A stretch of 64,000 bases of DNA from Bdellovibrionales bacterium (GCA_018266335.1 JAFEAR010000198.1:1-64000); one strand, 5' to 3'. Numbered from the stretch's first letter, positions 49,472-57,703 are shown. Translations and numbers: made by a program. The notes: generated by a model not told the origin, from the letters alone.

Positions 49472-50509
49472 ATGGAAAACAACAAGGTACGACTGCTGTT
49501 CGTCGAGGATTCGTCGCTCATGCGGACGATGCTCAGCGCGGTATTAAGTGCCGATCCACTTATCGAAATTGTGGGCTTCGCTTTGGATACAGCCTCGGCC
49601 CTCGACATGATTACGCGCACCGATCCCGACCTCGTGGCCATTGATCTCGACATGACTCGCTTGGATACGCTCACGTTTTTGCAAACGCTGCTACGGAAAC
49701 GCCCCCAGCGCACCCTCGTGATGGCTAGCCTCTCAGCCCGGAATTCGGCGCTCGCACTCCACGCACTCGAACTTGGCGCCCTCGACGTGATCGACAAACC
49801 TTCGCTGCAAATTCCGCACGCTTCAACGGAGGCGGCCAAAGAACTCTGCGCACGTTTTCGTTCCGCTGCTCACGCCCAACTTGTTCCCCCTCGTCCTGCT
49901 CCACTGCCACGGGACAGTTGGTCGATGGGCCGGGCAATGGACCACCAATTCGTAGCGCTCGTGGCTTCGCTCGGCGGCACGGAAGCCCTCAAAGATTTAG
50001 TCGCGCGCTTGCCCGTAGACATGCCCGCCACCGTTATTGCGCAACGCCTGCCCCCGGGCTTCACGCGCCTCTTTGCCGATTCGCTCCAACGGTGCACGGC
50101 CCTCGAGGTTAAAGAAGCCGCCGACGGCGACCTCCTCGCTCCCGGAAAAATTTTGGTACTCCCCACCCACGCTCGTGTAGAGGTCTACCGCGAAGGATCC
50201 GAACTCTTGCTGCGTCTGACCCGCGAGGTCTGTGGTCCGCGCGCAGATTCACTGCTCCGCACGCTCGGGGCCCACGCGGGGAACCATGCCGTGGGCGTGC
50301 TGCTTACCGGAACCGGACCCGATGGAGCCGCCGGACTCCTGGCCCTTAAGAACGCGGGGGGCTACGCCCTCGCGCAGAGTCCCGAAAGCTGTGCAGCGGA
50401 CGAAACAATTCGGACGGCCCAGGATTTGGGCGCCGTTGATAAATGCCTGGGCATGGGCGATTTAGCGGGCGAAATCACACGTCACCTACAGCGACGTTCC
50501 GCAGCCTAG
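49472..50509 (+). CDS. CheB-like protein with altered catalytic residues
   Basis: 345 aa from ATG 49472. The N-terminal receiver domain (1-120) keeps acidic pocket E12-D13, probable phospho-acceptor D58 and K109, but the CheB motif after the Asp reads DMTRLDTLTF. The C-terminal methylesterase domain (about 155-340) keeps Ser166 (ASLGGTEAL) and Asp284 (LTGTGPDGAAG). The catalytic His of the QHMP motif is Arg192 (QRLPPGF), so normal CheB esterase/deamidase activity is doubtful. No cheR, cheA or chemoreceptor is nearby. An upstream frame to TTG 49382 is not family-like. Confidence 0.88.
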   Translation: MENNKVRLLFVEDSSLMRTMLSAVLSADPLIEIVGFALDTASALDMITRTDPDLVAIDLDMTRLDTLTFLQTLLRKRPQRTLVMASLSARNSALALHALELGALDVIDKPSLQIPHASTEAAKELCARFRSAAHAQLVPPRPAPLPRDSWSMGRAMDHQFVALVASLGGTEALKDLVARLPVDMPATVIAQRLPPGFTRLFADSLQRCTALEVKEAADGDLLAPGKILVLPTHARVEVYREGSELLLRLTREVCGPRADSLLRTLGAHAGNHAVGVLLTGTGPDGAAGLLALKNAGGYALAQSPESCAADETIRTAQDLGAVDKCLGMGDLAGEITRHLQRRSAA

Positions 50510-50524
50510 AAGTGCATAAAAAAA

Positions 50525-51019
50525 TCAAACGCCGCGTAGATGCTTGCGACGCGGATCTTCGGGAATCGCGAGGAGCTGCGGCTTCTGGTACACGAGCGAT
50601 TCGCGGCTCTCGCCCACGATTTCTACGGCCTGACTCATCTCGATGGCTTCGACCGGGCAAGCTTCCTCGCAGAATCCGCAGTTGATGCAGCGACCGAAAT
50701 CAATTTGGAAAGCCTTCGGCCGGCGCTCGCGGTAATCTTGATCGGGATATTCTTCGGCCTCGATATAAATCGCCATCGGCGGGCAAACGACTTCGCAAAG
50801 TTTACAGGCCACACAACGTTCCACGTTGTCCTTGCCCATCACCAAGCGAGGCACTCCCCGGTAACCCACCGGGAAATCGTGTTTCTGCTCGGGATACTGA
50901 AGCGTGGATTTTTTGCGGAACAAGAACTTGAGCGTGAGCATTAGACCGCGAATAATTTCGGGCAGGTAAAGCTTCTGCCAAAGGGTCATGCGTTTGTAAG
51001 CAACGGCTTGATTTTGCAC
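50525..51019 (-). CDS. nuoI: NADH-quinone oxidoreductase subunit I-like ferredoxin protein
   Basis: 164 aa from GTG 51019, which has AGGAA just upstream; a TTG at 51061 would extend it. Two 4Fe-4S motifs are complete: CVACKLCEVVCPP and CINCGFCEEACPV. The latter is followed by AIEMS, and IYIEAEEY lies between them, as in NuoI. In complex I NuoI carries clusters N6a/N6b toward the quinone site. No other nuo gene is in the window, so it is either a displaced subunit or a related electron carrier. It is the last gene of a long minus-strand run. Confidence 0.9.
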   Translation of the reverse strand: MQNQAVAYKRMTLWQKLYLPEIIRGLMLTLKFLFRKKSTLQYPEQKHDFPVGYRGVPRLVMGKDNVERCVACKLCEVVCPPMAIYIEAEEYPDQDYRERRPKAFQIDFGRCINCGFCEEACPVEAIEMSQAVEIVGESRESLVYQKPQLLAIPEDPRRKHLRGV

Positions 51020-51067
51020 AGTTCCTACCTTACCAGTCCTGGACTCCGCCTCAACTCCCAAGGGGCG

Positions 51068-51832
51068 TTATTTTTTGGTGTCCGCCGCGTATTTGAGCAT
51101 GATGGCTTCGCAAGCGTCTAGGTCGGCCTGGGTGATTTCGAAGGACTTTTTGCCCGCGATGCGCTTTTCGAGGGCCTCGAAGAGCGCGAAGTCGATAAAG
51201 GGCGTCACCTTGCCGCTCTGGTACTCGTTTTCTTTTTCCACGTAGAGGCCCAGAAAGGTTTCATCGCGGAACCAAGCCTGGCTGTTGTGCTCACTGAGTT
51301 TCTTCATTTGCTCGGTCGAGGGATTGCGCTGGAGGAACTCAAAGAACATGCCGCTGGCCGGCTGGCCCGGGAAGAACCACTCGCCGCTGAATACCTGAAT
51401 AAGGTCTTCTTCTTCGTCCTTCAGAATGGGCGTGATAAAACGCACACCCCGCTCGACCGCATGCTTATGGAAGGCCACAAGGTCGGACGTGCGCAGCGCA
51501 ATGTGCTGCCAGTGGGCCGCCGCCTGGTGACCATCGAGCATTTCGCGCACGTGGGAGCGCTGGTCTGCGGGCTCGGTGGGTTGCACCACCGCGATGATGG
51601 CGTTCTGCATTTCTTTAGGCGAATTCTCGCCCTGCCCCACGCGCACAGCGTAGGTCATGGACTCTTCGCCCGCACCCTTTTTCCAGTCCTTGCGTTTGTC
51701 GTAGAGGATGTCGTCCAGCCCCACTCCGAACACGATGCGAAACATCACGTAGGCCACGTTGTAAAAACGCGGCTGTAGCAGAAGGGTCATGTGGTCGACC
51801 TGGAAGTTCATGAAGGGCTTTTTGCTGCTCAT
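51068..51832 (-). CDS. VOC-superfamily protein resembling 4-hydroxyphenylpyruvate dioxygenase
   Basis: 254 aa. Metal-ligand candidates are His14 (FQVDHMTL), His110 (HWQHIALRTSD) and Glu165 (GMFFEFLQR). Their order and local sequence match the Fe(II)-binding half of HPPD. Length is about 100 residues below HPPD, mainly from a missing N-terminal domain. Whether it oxidises 4-hydroxyphenylpyruvate or another alpha-keto acid is not known. It sits between smpB and nuoI, with no tyrosine-catabolism gene beside it. Confidence 0.8.
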   Translation of the reverse strand: MSSKKPFMNFQVDHMTLLLQPRFYNVAYVMFRIVFGVGLDDILYDKRKDWKKGAGEESMTYAVRVGQGENSPKEMQNAIIAVVQPTEPADQRSHVREMLDGHQAAAHWQHIALRTSDLVAFHKHAVERGVRFITPILKDEEEDLIQVFSGEWFFPGQPASGMFFEFLQRNPSTEQMKKLSEHNSQAWFRDETFLGLYVEKENEYQSGKVTPFIDFALFEALEKRIAGKKSFEITQADLDACEAIMLKYAADTKK

Positions 51833-51865
51833 GACTCTCTATCTAAAGCTTTTTTGTGAAGAGGT

Positions 51866-52363
51866 CTATTCGTCGTCGCGCGAGCGTCGGCGAGCGCGAG
51901 CGAGCTCAGAATTCACGTCGCGGGTTTTAAGGGAGTCGCGCTTATCGCCCTTGGTTTTGCCCTTGGCGAGGCCCAGTTCCACCTTGGCTTTGCCCGCCTT
52001 GAAGTACATTTTGGTGGGAACCAGCGTCATGCCCTTCTGCTGCACGATGGCCTGCAGGTTGATGATTTCCTTTTTGTGCAACAAGAGCTTCCGCTTGCGA
52101 ACCATGGGGTGGCCAAAGTACGGACCGCTCTGTTTGTACTCGGCGATGTTGGCTTTGAGTAAAAAAATCTCGCCCCGCTCAAAACTCGCAAAGGCATCCA
52201 CGAGCTGCACTTTGCCGTCGCGACAGGATTTAACTTCGGAACCCGTCAGTTGAATGCCGGCCTCGAAGGTCTTTTCGATGATGTAATCGTGGCGGGCTTT
52301 GCGATTTTCGCAGATCAGCTTTAGGCCGGAGTCGCGCTTTTCGCCCTTCTTCTCCGCCGCCAT
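51866..52363 (-). CDS. smpB: SsrA-binding protein SmpB
   Basis: 165 aa. SmpB binds tmRNA and brings it to stalled ribosomes for trans-translation. Family blocks: NRKARHDYIIEKTFEAGIQL, GSEVKSCRDGKVQLVDAFA, KRKLLLHKKEI and the basic C-terminal tail GKTKGDKRDSLKTRD. The tail continues with an Arg-rich RARRRSRDDE extension. The tmRNA gene ssrA was not found here. It lies two bases after the DUF502 gene. Confidence 0.96.
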   Translation of the reverse strand: MAAEKKGEKRDSGLKLICENRKARHDYIIEKTFEAGIQLTGSEVKSCRDGKVQLVDAFASFERGEIFLLKANIAEYKQSGPYFGHPMVRKRKLLLHKKEIINLQAIVQQKGMTLVPTKMYFKAGKAKVELGLAKGKTKGDKRDSLKTRDVNSELARARRRSRDDE

Positions 52364-52365
52364 GA

Positions 52366-52956
52366 CTAAGCCTTGCTCGGATTTTTATGGGTCAGAAAAC
52401 CGCACGAGAGCAAAATCTTAAAGGCCTCTTCCGGCGGCATGTGCGCATCTTCGAGCTCCGAGTTTTTGTAGATCAGCACGTAGCCACTCGTGGGGTTCGG
52501 CGCCGTGGGAATGAACACGTAAGATTCCGTGGCAGAGTACGCACTCGACACGAAACCCAGCGTGCGACTCGGCGGCGCCGGGAAAGGCGCTAGTACGACG
52601 CGCTGAAAAGTTTTGGAAGCATCTTCCGAAAAGAAAGCTCCACTGATTTGTTTGGTGCTCGAGTAGAGCCCCCGCACAATGGGCACTTTATCGAGCACTG
52701 AATCGAAGAAGGTGTTTAGAAAACCGCCGAAGTAAGTCCGCGCTAAAGCCCCCGCAATCAACAGCAGCAGAAAGGCCACAATCATGCCCAAACCCGGCAC
52801 GTAGAAGTGCCACGGCAACACGCTGTAGATAGCCTGATCAAAATAGCGCACCACGCTCACCAGAATCCACAGCGTGATGGCCAACGGAGAAAGAGTTAGC
52901 AGTCCCGCGAGAAGGCTCTTGCGGAAGGCGGTCGCCAGCGTCGCGGATTTGCTCAT
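52366..52956 (-). CDS. DUF502 family membrane protein
   Basis: 196 aa with two N-terminal membrane segments (SLLAGLLTLSPLAITLWILV and a second around MIVAFLLLLIAGALA). The DUF502 blocks VPIVRGLYSSTKQISGAFF and a C-terminal YVFIPTAPNPTSGYVLI follow. The family is widespread in Gram-negative bacteria; its function is unknown. Its ATG overlaps the stop of the upstream outer-membrane gene by four bases (ATGA). Confidence 0.9.
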   Translation of the reverse strand: MSKSATLATAFRKSLLAGLLTLSPLAITLWILVSVVRYFDQAIYSVLPWHFYVPGLGMIVAFLLLLIAGALARTYFGGFLNTFFDSVLDKVPIVRGLYSSTKQISGAFFSEDASKTFQRVVLAPFPAPPSRTLGFVSSAYSATESYVFIPTAPNPTSGYVLIYKNSELEDAHMPPEEAFKILLSCGFLTHKNPSKA

Positions 52957-54092
52957 AGGTCCGATCCTAACCCGATACCCACCCAGCTATAAAGCCCCCC
53001 GCCCGCGAGACGGTGCAATCGAGTCGTGAGGTAGCAGTGATCGAGCGTAAAGGGAATCGTCCAACCCACTCCCAGAGCGAAAACATGTTGATCGCGGTCG
53101 TAAAAACCCACATCGGCCGTGAGCGGCGTTTGCTGGAAACGATAAGCTCCCATGAGCGAAATATCGTCGCTAAAGCGGTAGGCCGACCCCACACCCACTT
53201 CCCAGGTATTCTTCGTCTTGAACTGCGAAACTTCCGTTTTAAAATCGAAGGACGAATCCACGATGCGCAGGAAGGGCGTAGACATCTCGCTCCAGTTGGA
53301 AAAACGCACCATCAGCCCGGTGGTCCACTGGTCATTCCACCGGTGCGAAGCCTGAACGGCGAGCCGCCGAGGGGAAAAACCGTAACTCGCTTCGCCGAGT
53401 GTCTGTAACTCAATTCCATTCGTATTCACAAAGGGCAGTTCCGCCGCCAGGGCACCTTCGGCTTTGGAGCGCTGGCGCTCGTGGTACGAGAGTGAAAGCA
53501 GAGTGTCCGGAATACCTTGGTAGCTAAGTCCCAGAACGTAGGAGAAGGAGGGACTCAATCCGGCACGCAAGCGCGCGTACGACGCATCGTTGTGCGTGTG
53601 CACTTCGGAGTACGAATCCACATCGAACACCACGGGCGAAGCAATGCCAAAACTCCAGGCGGAATCTTCCATGTGATACGAATAGTAAGGCTGCAGCGAA
53701 AAGTTGCGCGCGCGGGCCGTTAAAAAGGGTTGCCGATTGAGCCCCTCACCGGTGTCCACCAGCGAACCGCGGCCAATCGGCAGCGACAGCATCATGCCCC
53801 AAACGTGCCGATGAAATACGCGCTGACCGTCCACGAACAAAAGCACGGAAGAGGCCGCATCGTTAGACTTTGTACCGAGGTCGGGATTGAGCGCACCGGT
53901 GCCCACGGCGAAGGCCGATTTATGCTCGGCCCAAGCAGGATTTCCGGCGGCCGAGAAGGGATCCCACAGGCCTTGCGAACCCAGGGTGTCCTGCAAAACG
54001 GGACGCGCGCAACCACCGAAGGTGTCTTCCAGCGGGCCCGCCCAAGCGGAGCCGGCCAGGACAATATGCAGAGCTAAAATTCTAAAAACCAC
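52953..54092 (-). CDS. outer-membrane beta-barrel protein of unknown function
   Basis: 379 aa from GTG 54092. The signal peptide MVFRILALHIVLAGSAWAG is followed by a chain of amphipathic strands with many Ser, Tyr and Trp; residues near the N-terminus (DPFSAAGNPAWAEH) recall FadL/PorV-like barrels with an NPA motif. The C-terminus ends YSWVGIGLGSDL rather than with an aromatic residue. The specific family was not identified. It starts four bases after rsmA and is coupled to the DUF502 gene. Confidence 0.72.
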   Translation of the reverse strand: MVFRILALHIVLAGSAWAGPLEDTFGGCARPVLQDTLGSQGLWDPFSAAGNPAWAEHKSAFAVGTGALNPDLGTKSNDAASSVLLFVDGQRVFHRHVWGMMLSLPIGRGSLVDTGEGLNRQPFLTARARNFSLQPYYSYHMEDSAWSFGIASPVVFDVDSYSEVHTHNDASYARLRAGLSPSFSYVLGLSYQGIPDTLLSLSYHERQRSKAEGALAAELPFVNTNGIELQTLGEASYGFSPRRLAVQASHRWNDQWTTGLMVRFSNWSEMSTPFLRIVDSSFDFKTEVSQFKTKNTWEVGVGSAYRFSDDISLMGAYRFQQTPLTADVGFYDRDQHVFALGVGWTIPFTLDHCYLTTRLHRLAGGGLYSWVGIGLGSDL

Positions 54093-54096
54093 AGTT

Positions 54097-54918
54097 CTAT
54101 CGGACTAGCTCAGCTAAGCGCAGGAGGTCTAGAGGGGTGAGCTCTTCGACCCGCTTTGTGGCCCACTCGGTACTCGCCAGTTCGGGAAAAATCGCGCGGA
54201 GCATTTTTCGGCGCTGTTGAAAGGCCCGCGCCACCACGGCCGCGGCCCGATCATAGAGCCCCCCACGCTCGAGGGCATTGGCCGGCGCTTCGGCCAACGG
54301 AAGGCGCTCGCACCAGAAGACGCCGCTATCGACTTTTGGGGGGGGACTAAAGCTTCCGGGACTTACCCAAAAGTGTCCGTTCACCCGCGTGCACCAATTT
54401 AGCTTAACCCCGGGGGGACCGTAGTCGCGGCGCTCGCGGTCGGTTTGGGAGGCCGAAATGAATTTGAGCACCACTTCCTTTTGGAGCATGTAGCAAAAGC
54501 GATCGGCCGGAGAGAATTCTTCGAGGAAGCGAAACACCAACTGTGAACCCACATTGTAGGGCAAGTTTCCGCACACCACCACGCGCTCGGTGCCTAGCAC
54601 CCGCGCGACTTCCGCTAAATCCACGGTCATGGCATCGGTGCGCAGAACCTCAAAGCGCTGGGCGGCGACTTCGGCCGCAAAGGTTTCGCGAAGCACCGGC
54701 TCCATGCGCGGATCCAGCTCCACCGCGACGACGCGTAACCCGCGGGCCAGCAGGGCTCGCGTGAGGGCACCGGGTCCGGGCCCTAATTCCAAAACGGCGC
54801 GTTGCCCTCCACCGGATTTTGATTGGCTCGCAATCGTGTCGGCAATTCGATCGATCACGCCCTGATTCACTAGGTAATGCTGACCGAATCGTTTGTCCGC
54901 CTGGGGCGCTGAACTCAT
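54097..54918 (-). CDS. rsmA: 16S rRNA dimethyladenosine transferase RsmA (KsgA)
   Basis: 273 aa from ATG 54918, where DKRFGQHYLVNQGVIDRI matches the family N-terminus; the frame is open further upstream but overlaps tsaD. RsmA dimethylates two adjacent adenines near the 3' end of 16S rRNA during 30S maturation. SAM motif ELGPGPGALTRALL, the acidic ribose contact VAVELD, and catalytic NLPYNVGSQLVFRF are present. The start overlaps the tsaD stop by four bases (ATGA). Confidence 0.95.
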   Translation of the reverse strand: MSSAPQADKRFGQHYLVNQGVIDRIADTIASQSKSGGGQRAVLELGPGPGALTRALLARGLRVVAVELDPRMEPVLRETFAAEVAAQRFEVLRTDAMTVDLAEVARVLGTERVVVCGNLPYNVGSQLVFRFLEEFSPADRFCYMLQKEVVLKFISASQTDRERRDYGPPGVKLNWCTRVNGHFWVSPGSFSPPPKVDSGVFWCERLPLAEAPANALERGGLYDRAAAVVARAFQQRRKMLRAIFPELASTEWATKRVEELTPLDLLRLAELVR

Positions 54919-55967
54919 GACGGCTCCAGCGCCAGCGGCAAGCGCGCCGACACGCTCGTGAGCTGGCAATCCGGATCCTGCACCCAAGCGGCCGCGCCAA
55001 TCATGGCCGCGTTGTCCGTGGCGTATTTGATGGGCGGAAAGAGCGCGCGCAATTGACGCTGGCCAGCCCACTGAGTTAGGCGCTCCCGCAATCTTTGATT
55101 GGCAGCTACGCCCCCGCACACCACGAAGGTGCGCAGTTCGGAACTGATTTCATCGAAGGCTCGGTCCAATCCCCGCTCGAGAGTTTCGGCAATGGCTTCC
55201 TGGATAGCCCAACAAAATTCGGGGCTCCGCGCGAGCGAAGAATCTTTTTCTACGCGCAGGCGAATGGCCGTCTTGAGACCCGAAAAAGAAAAACCCTCTT
55301 GCGAACGTGGCTTCGGCAAGTCATTGCGCAGTTCACGCGCGCGCGGCAATTGATCGGGCGTGAGTGTCTTGGCGCGGCGCTCGATTTCGGGCCCCCCCGG
55401 ATACGGTAAGCCCATGAGTTTGGCGCTCTTGTCGAAGCACTCGCCAGCGGCATCATCTGCGGTGTCGGCCAGCGCCCGGGCTCGCAAACCCTTATCGACT
55501 TCAAGCACCTGCGTGTGGCCGCCCGAGACGAGCAGCACGAGCGCCGGAAAGAGCGCGTCGGCACGCGCACGCAAGGTGGCCGCTCCCGGCACGCACTGCG
55601 CATCGAGCAAGGGCGAGGCTAAGTGACCGCGCAGGTGATGCACCCCCACGAAGGGCACTCCCGCTCCACGCGCGTAACCTTCGGCGTAGCTCGATCCCAC
55701 GAGCAGAGGCCCAATCAATCCGGGTCCGCAGGTGGCCGCCACGCAAACTAATTTATGTTCGGGTGCGCGGGCGAGCACTCGGCCCACGAGCTCGTCCATG
55801 ATTTCAAAATGGCCGCGGCTCGCAACTTCGGGCACCACGCCGCCAAATTTACGGTGCGTTTCAATTTGCGAGGCTAGCTCTTCGGCCAGCACTTCGCCCT
55901 CGGGGGTCAGCAAACAAACGGCACTCTCGTCGCAACTCGACTCGAGCGCGAGAATCGCTTGCTTCAG
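54915..55967 (-). CDS. tsaD: tRNA threonylcarbamoyltransferase TsaD, predicted CTG start
   Basis: 350 aa if started at CTG 55967. TsaD transfers threonylcarbamoyl to A37 of ANN-decoding tRNAs with TsaB/TsaE. The conserved N-terminus ILALESSCDESAV is in frame only upstream of the first standard start (TTG 55913). The sole candidate between it and the upstream in-frame stop is CTG, with AAGGGTGG six bases before it. Further motifs are HRKFGGVVPEVASRGH, the metal-binding HHLRGHLASPL and VSGGHTQVLEV. The CTG overlaps the upstream gene's TGA as CTGA, mirroring ATGA overlaps elsewhere in the window. Confidence 0.92.
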   Translation of the reverse strand: MKQAILALESSCDESAVCLLTPEGEVLAEELASQIETHRKFGGVVPEVASRGHFEIMDELVGRVLARAPEHKLVCVAATCGPGLIGPLLVGSSYAEGYARGAGVPFVGVHHLRGHLASPLLDAQCVPGAATLRARADALFPALVLLVSGGHTQVLEVDKGLRARALADTADDAAGECFDKSAKLMGLPYPGGPEIERRAKTLTPDQLPRARELRNDLPKPRSQEGFSFSGLKTAIRLRVEKDSSLARSPEFCWAIQEAIAETLERGLDRAFDEISSELRTFVVCGGVAANQRLRERLTQWAGQRQLRALFPPIKYATDNAAMIGAAAWVQDPDCQLTSVSARLPLALEPS

Positions 55968-56782
55968 GGGCGACCACCCTTAACGGGGCCCGTCTTGGGT
56001 GCCTTGGCATCCCAGTCGGGGAAAGTCGTGAAGAGATCCTTCGGCGCCAGGTTGGTCTTTTTAGCCAAAAAGATTTTGGCTTCGGTAGCTACCTTAGATT
56101 TCGGATATCGCTTAGCCGCTTCTTCGTAAAAAAGTTTAGCGTCGTCCTTTTGGCCCATTTTTGCGAAGGACGCCCCCTGACCAAACCAAGCAATGCCGGT
56201 TTCCGAATTCTTCGGATACTTGTCGATGATCTGGTTAAAGTTAAGCGCCGCCTCTTTGTAATTTTCTAGATGGTACTGCAGCATCGGCACGCCAAGCGCC
56301 GCGTAAAAAGCGTGCGGATCTTTGGGATAAGTCTTGAGGAGTTCCTCCAGGGGCACCAACGCTTCTTTGAAGCGGCCCGCCTGAATATCTTTTTGCGCGA
56401 GTTCCCAGAGCAAGGGGGCACCCGTTTTTTTGGGCAAATCTTCGGCCACGGGGATAGGTGCCGTCGCCACACTTGCGGCCGGAGGAGGAGGCGGCGGCGG
56501 ATTCTTTGCGGCCGCTAGCTCGTCCGTGAGACGTTTGTTATCGGCTTCGAGCGCCTGAATGCGATGACTCGCTTCTTCCAAGCGTCCGCGCGTAACGTCG
56601 AGCTCACGCTGAATATTTTCCAAATGCGGAGGCACCGTGGCTACGGCCCCGCTATCCACCGTTTTCACGTTGGTAGGATCGAAATAGTTTTCTTTATTGT
56701 TCGTGGCGACGTCGCCCGAAGTTACACAACCAACGAGCCCGAGGCCCAGAGCTAGCCCAGTCACAAGATGAATATTTTTCAC
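55964..56782 (-). CDS. CpoB/YbgF-like lipoprotein with coiled coil and TPRs
   Basis: 272 aa. The lipobox LGLVGC sits at residue 19, so it is an outer-membrane or periplasmic lipoprotein. A coiled coil follows (about 55-92, IQRELDVTRGRLEEASHRIQ), then a run of seven Pro and several tetratricopeptide-like repeats (about 125-250, LLKTYPKDPHAFYAALG and IIDKYPKNSETGIAWFGQG). This is the CpoB/YbgF architecture, coordinating outer-membrane constriction and peptidoglycan synthesis with Tol-Pal; typical CpoB is not lipidated. It is in the same transcript as pal. Its TGA overlaps the tsaD start. Confidence 0.82.
   Translation of the reverse strand: MKNIHLVTGLALGLGLVGCVTSGDVATNNKENYFDPTNVKTVDSGAVATVPPHLENIQRELDVTRGRLEEASHRIQALEADNKRLTDELAAAKNPPPPPPPAASVATAPIPVAEDLPKKTGAPLLWELAQKDIQAGRFKEALVPLEELLKTYPKDPHAFYAALGVPMLQYHLENYKEAALNFNQIIDKYPKNSETGIAWFGQGASFAKMGQKDDAKLFYEEAAKRYPKSKVATEAKIFLAKKTNLAPKDLFTTFPDWDAKAPKTGPVKGGRP
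55974..55981 (-). promoter_or_regulatory. ribosome-binding site supporting the CTG start of tsaD
   Basis: AAGGGTGG lies six bases upstream of CTG 55967. It shares AAGG and GGTG with the sequence complementary to the 16S 3' end. No ATG, GTG or TTG in the tsaD frame lies between the upstream in-frame stop and the conserved ESSCDES motif, so this site points to CTG. Confidence 0.6.
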
Positions 56783-56785
56783 GAA

Positions 56786-57121
56786 TCAACCTCCGGTCGG
56801 ATCGCTTGACTGACTCTCTTTAACTTCCGCGTCGAGTTCCGCGGCTTCGGCCAAGCGCTTTGCGTCGTTAGCTGCCTTCGCAGCTTCGGCGTAATCTTTG
56901 GACAAATACAACCGATTCGCCTTCATGTAGGCGTTCTCCGCCCGACGGTAGAGGTCGGGAGAACGTTTTTCGGCCTGCGCGCGTTCGGACGCCTTGAGCG
57001 CCGAACTCGCAAAGACCATTTCCTTTGTAGGTTTATCGGTCGAGGCGCAGCCCGCCGCCATGGCGACGGGCAGGCCCCATAGGAGGGGACGAAGCAAAAC
57101 GCACAAGCGTTGTGGCTTCAT
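56786..57121 (-). CDS. small lipoprotein with DUF4398-like helical domain
   Basis: 111 aa. The signal peptide ends at a lipobox (AMAAGC, Cys near residue 25). The mature part is one long helical region rich in Ala, Glu and Lys (RAENAYMKANRLYLSKDYAE), like DUF4398 lipoproteins that often sit beside OmpA/Pal genes. It lies nine bases after pal and four bases before the CpoB-like gene, within one transcript. The function is unknown; an envelope-scaffold role is inferred from the neighbours. Confidence 0.78.
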   Translation of the reverse strand: MKPQRLCVLLRPLLWGLPVAMAAGCASTDKPTKEMVFASSALKASERAQAEKRSPDLYRRAENAYMKANRLYLSKDYAEAAKAANDAKRLAEAAELDAEVKESQSSDPTGG

Positions 57122-57130
57122 CGCCCGAGA

Positions 57131-57631
57131 TCACTGACCAGAAACGAATTCAGCGCGACGGTTCTTGCTCCAAGCAGCTTCGTCAGAACCTTGAACTGCC
57201 GGGCGTTCTTCGCCGTAGCTGATGGTCGACAATTGGCCAGCAGGAACTCCCTTGCTGATCAGGTAGTCTTTAACGGCGCCGGAACGACGCTCACCCAGAG
57301 CCAGGTTGTATTCGGTCGTGCCGCGCTCGTCGGTGTGACCTTCGATTTGCACTTTGGCGGACGAGTTGCTCTTCAGCCACTCAGCGTTCGCGTCGAGCTG
57401 CGTTTTGCTAGCCGCGTTGATCACGAACGAGTCGTAATCGAAGTACACGGTCGAGAGTTGGGGGATTTTAGCGCCCGCACCCAAGGTCGAAGCACCCAGA
57501 TCCGTTGTTTGCACGGCCGTGTCGCCAGCGACATCGCCATCCGTCTTCTGCTTCTTAGAGCAACCGACCAGGGCCAAGCCCAACGCCATAGCTGCCAGAA
57601 GAGGGGACTTTAAGAGTTTATTGTTACGCAT
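57131..57631 (-). CDS. pal: peptidoglycan-associated lipoprotein Pal (OmpA family)
   Basis: 166 aa from ATG 57631, with GGAGG upstream. The lipobox LALVGC is followed by a short linker and an OmpA-C domain: VYFDYDSFVI, IEGHTDERGTTEYNLALGER and KNRRAEFV. The Asp and Arg that contact diaminopimelate are in place. Pal anchors the outer membrane to peptidoglycan and works with TolB. tolQRAB are not in this window. It is the first gene of the pal-lipoprotein-cpoB-tsaD-rsmA run and is divergent from the metallopeptidase gene. Confidence 0.94.
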   Translation of the reverse strand: MRNNKLLKSPLLAAMALGLALVGCSKKQKTDGDVAGDTAVQTTDLGASTLGAGAKIPQLSTVYFDYDSFVINAASKTQLDANAEWLKSNSSAKVQIEGHTDERGTTEYNLALGERRSGAVKDYLISKGVPAGQLSTISYGEERPAVQGSDEAAWSKNRRAEFVSGQ

Positions 57632-57703
57632 CGTGATTAAGCCTCCGTTTGATCCACTGTGTCCAGTTTGTTCCATTCAAACAACGTGTTTAAATTAACA
57701 AAT

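Noticed and set aside
54919..55119. Extended rsmA start at 55119
   Set aside because: The extension runs inside tsaD and lacks RsmA similarity; ATG 54918 fits the family and overlaps the tsaD stop as ATGA.
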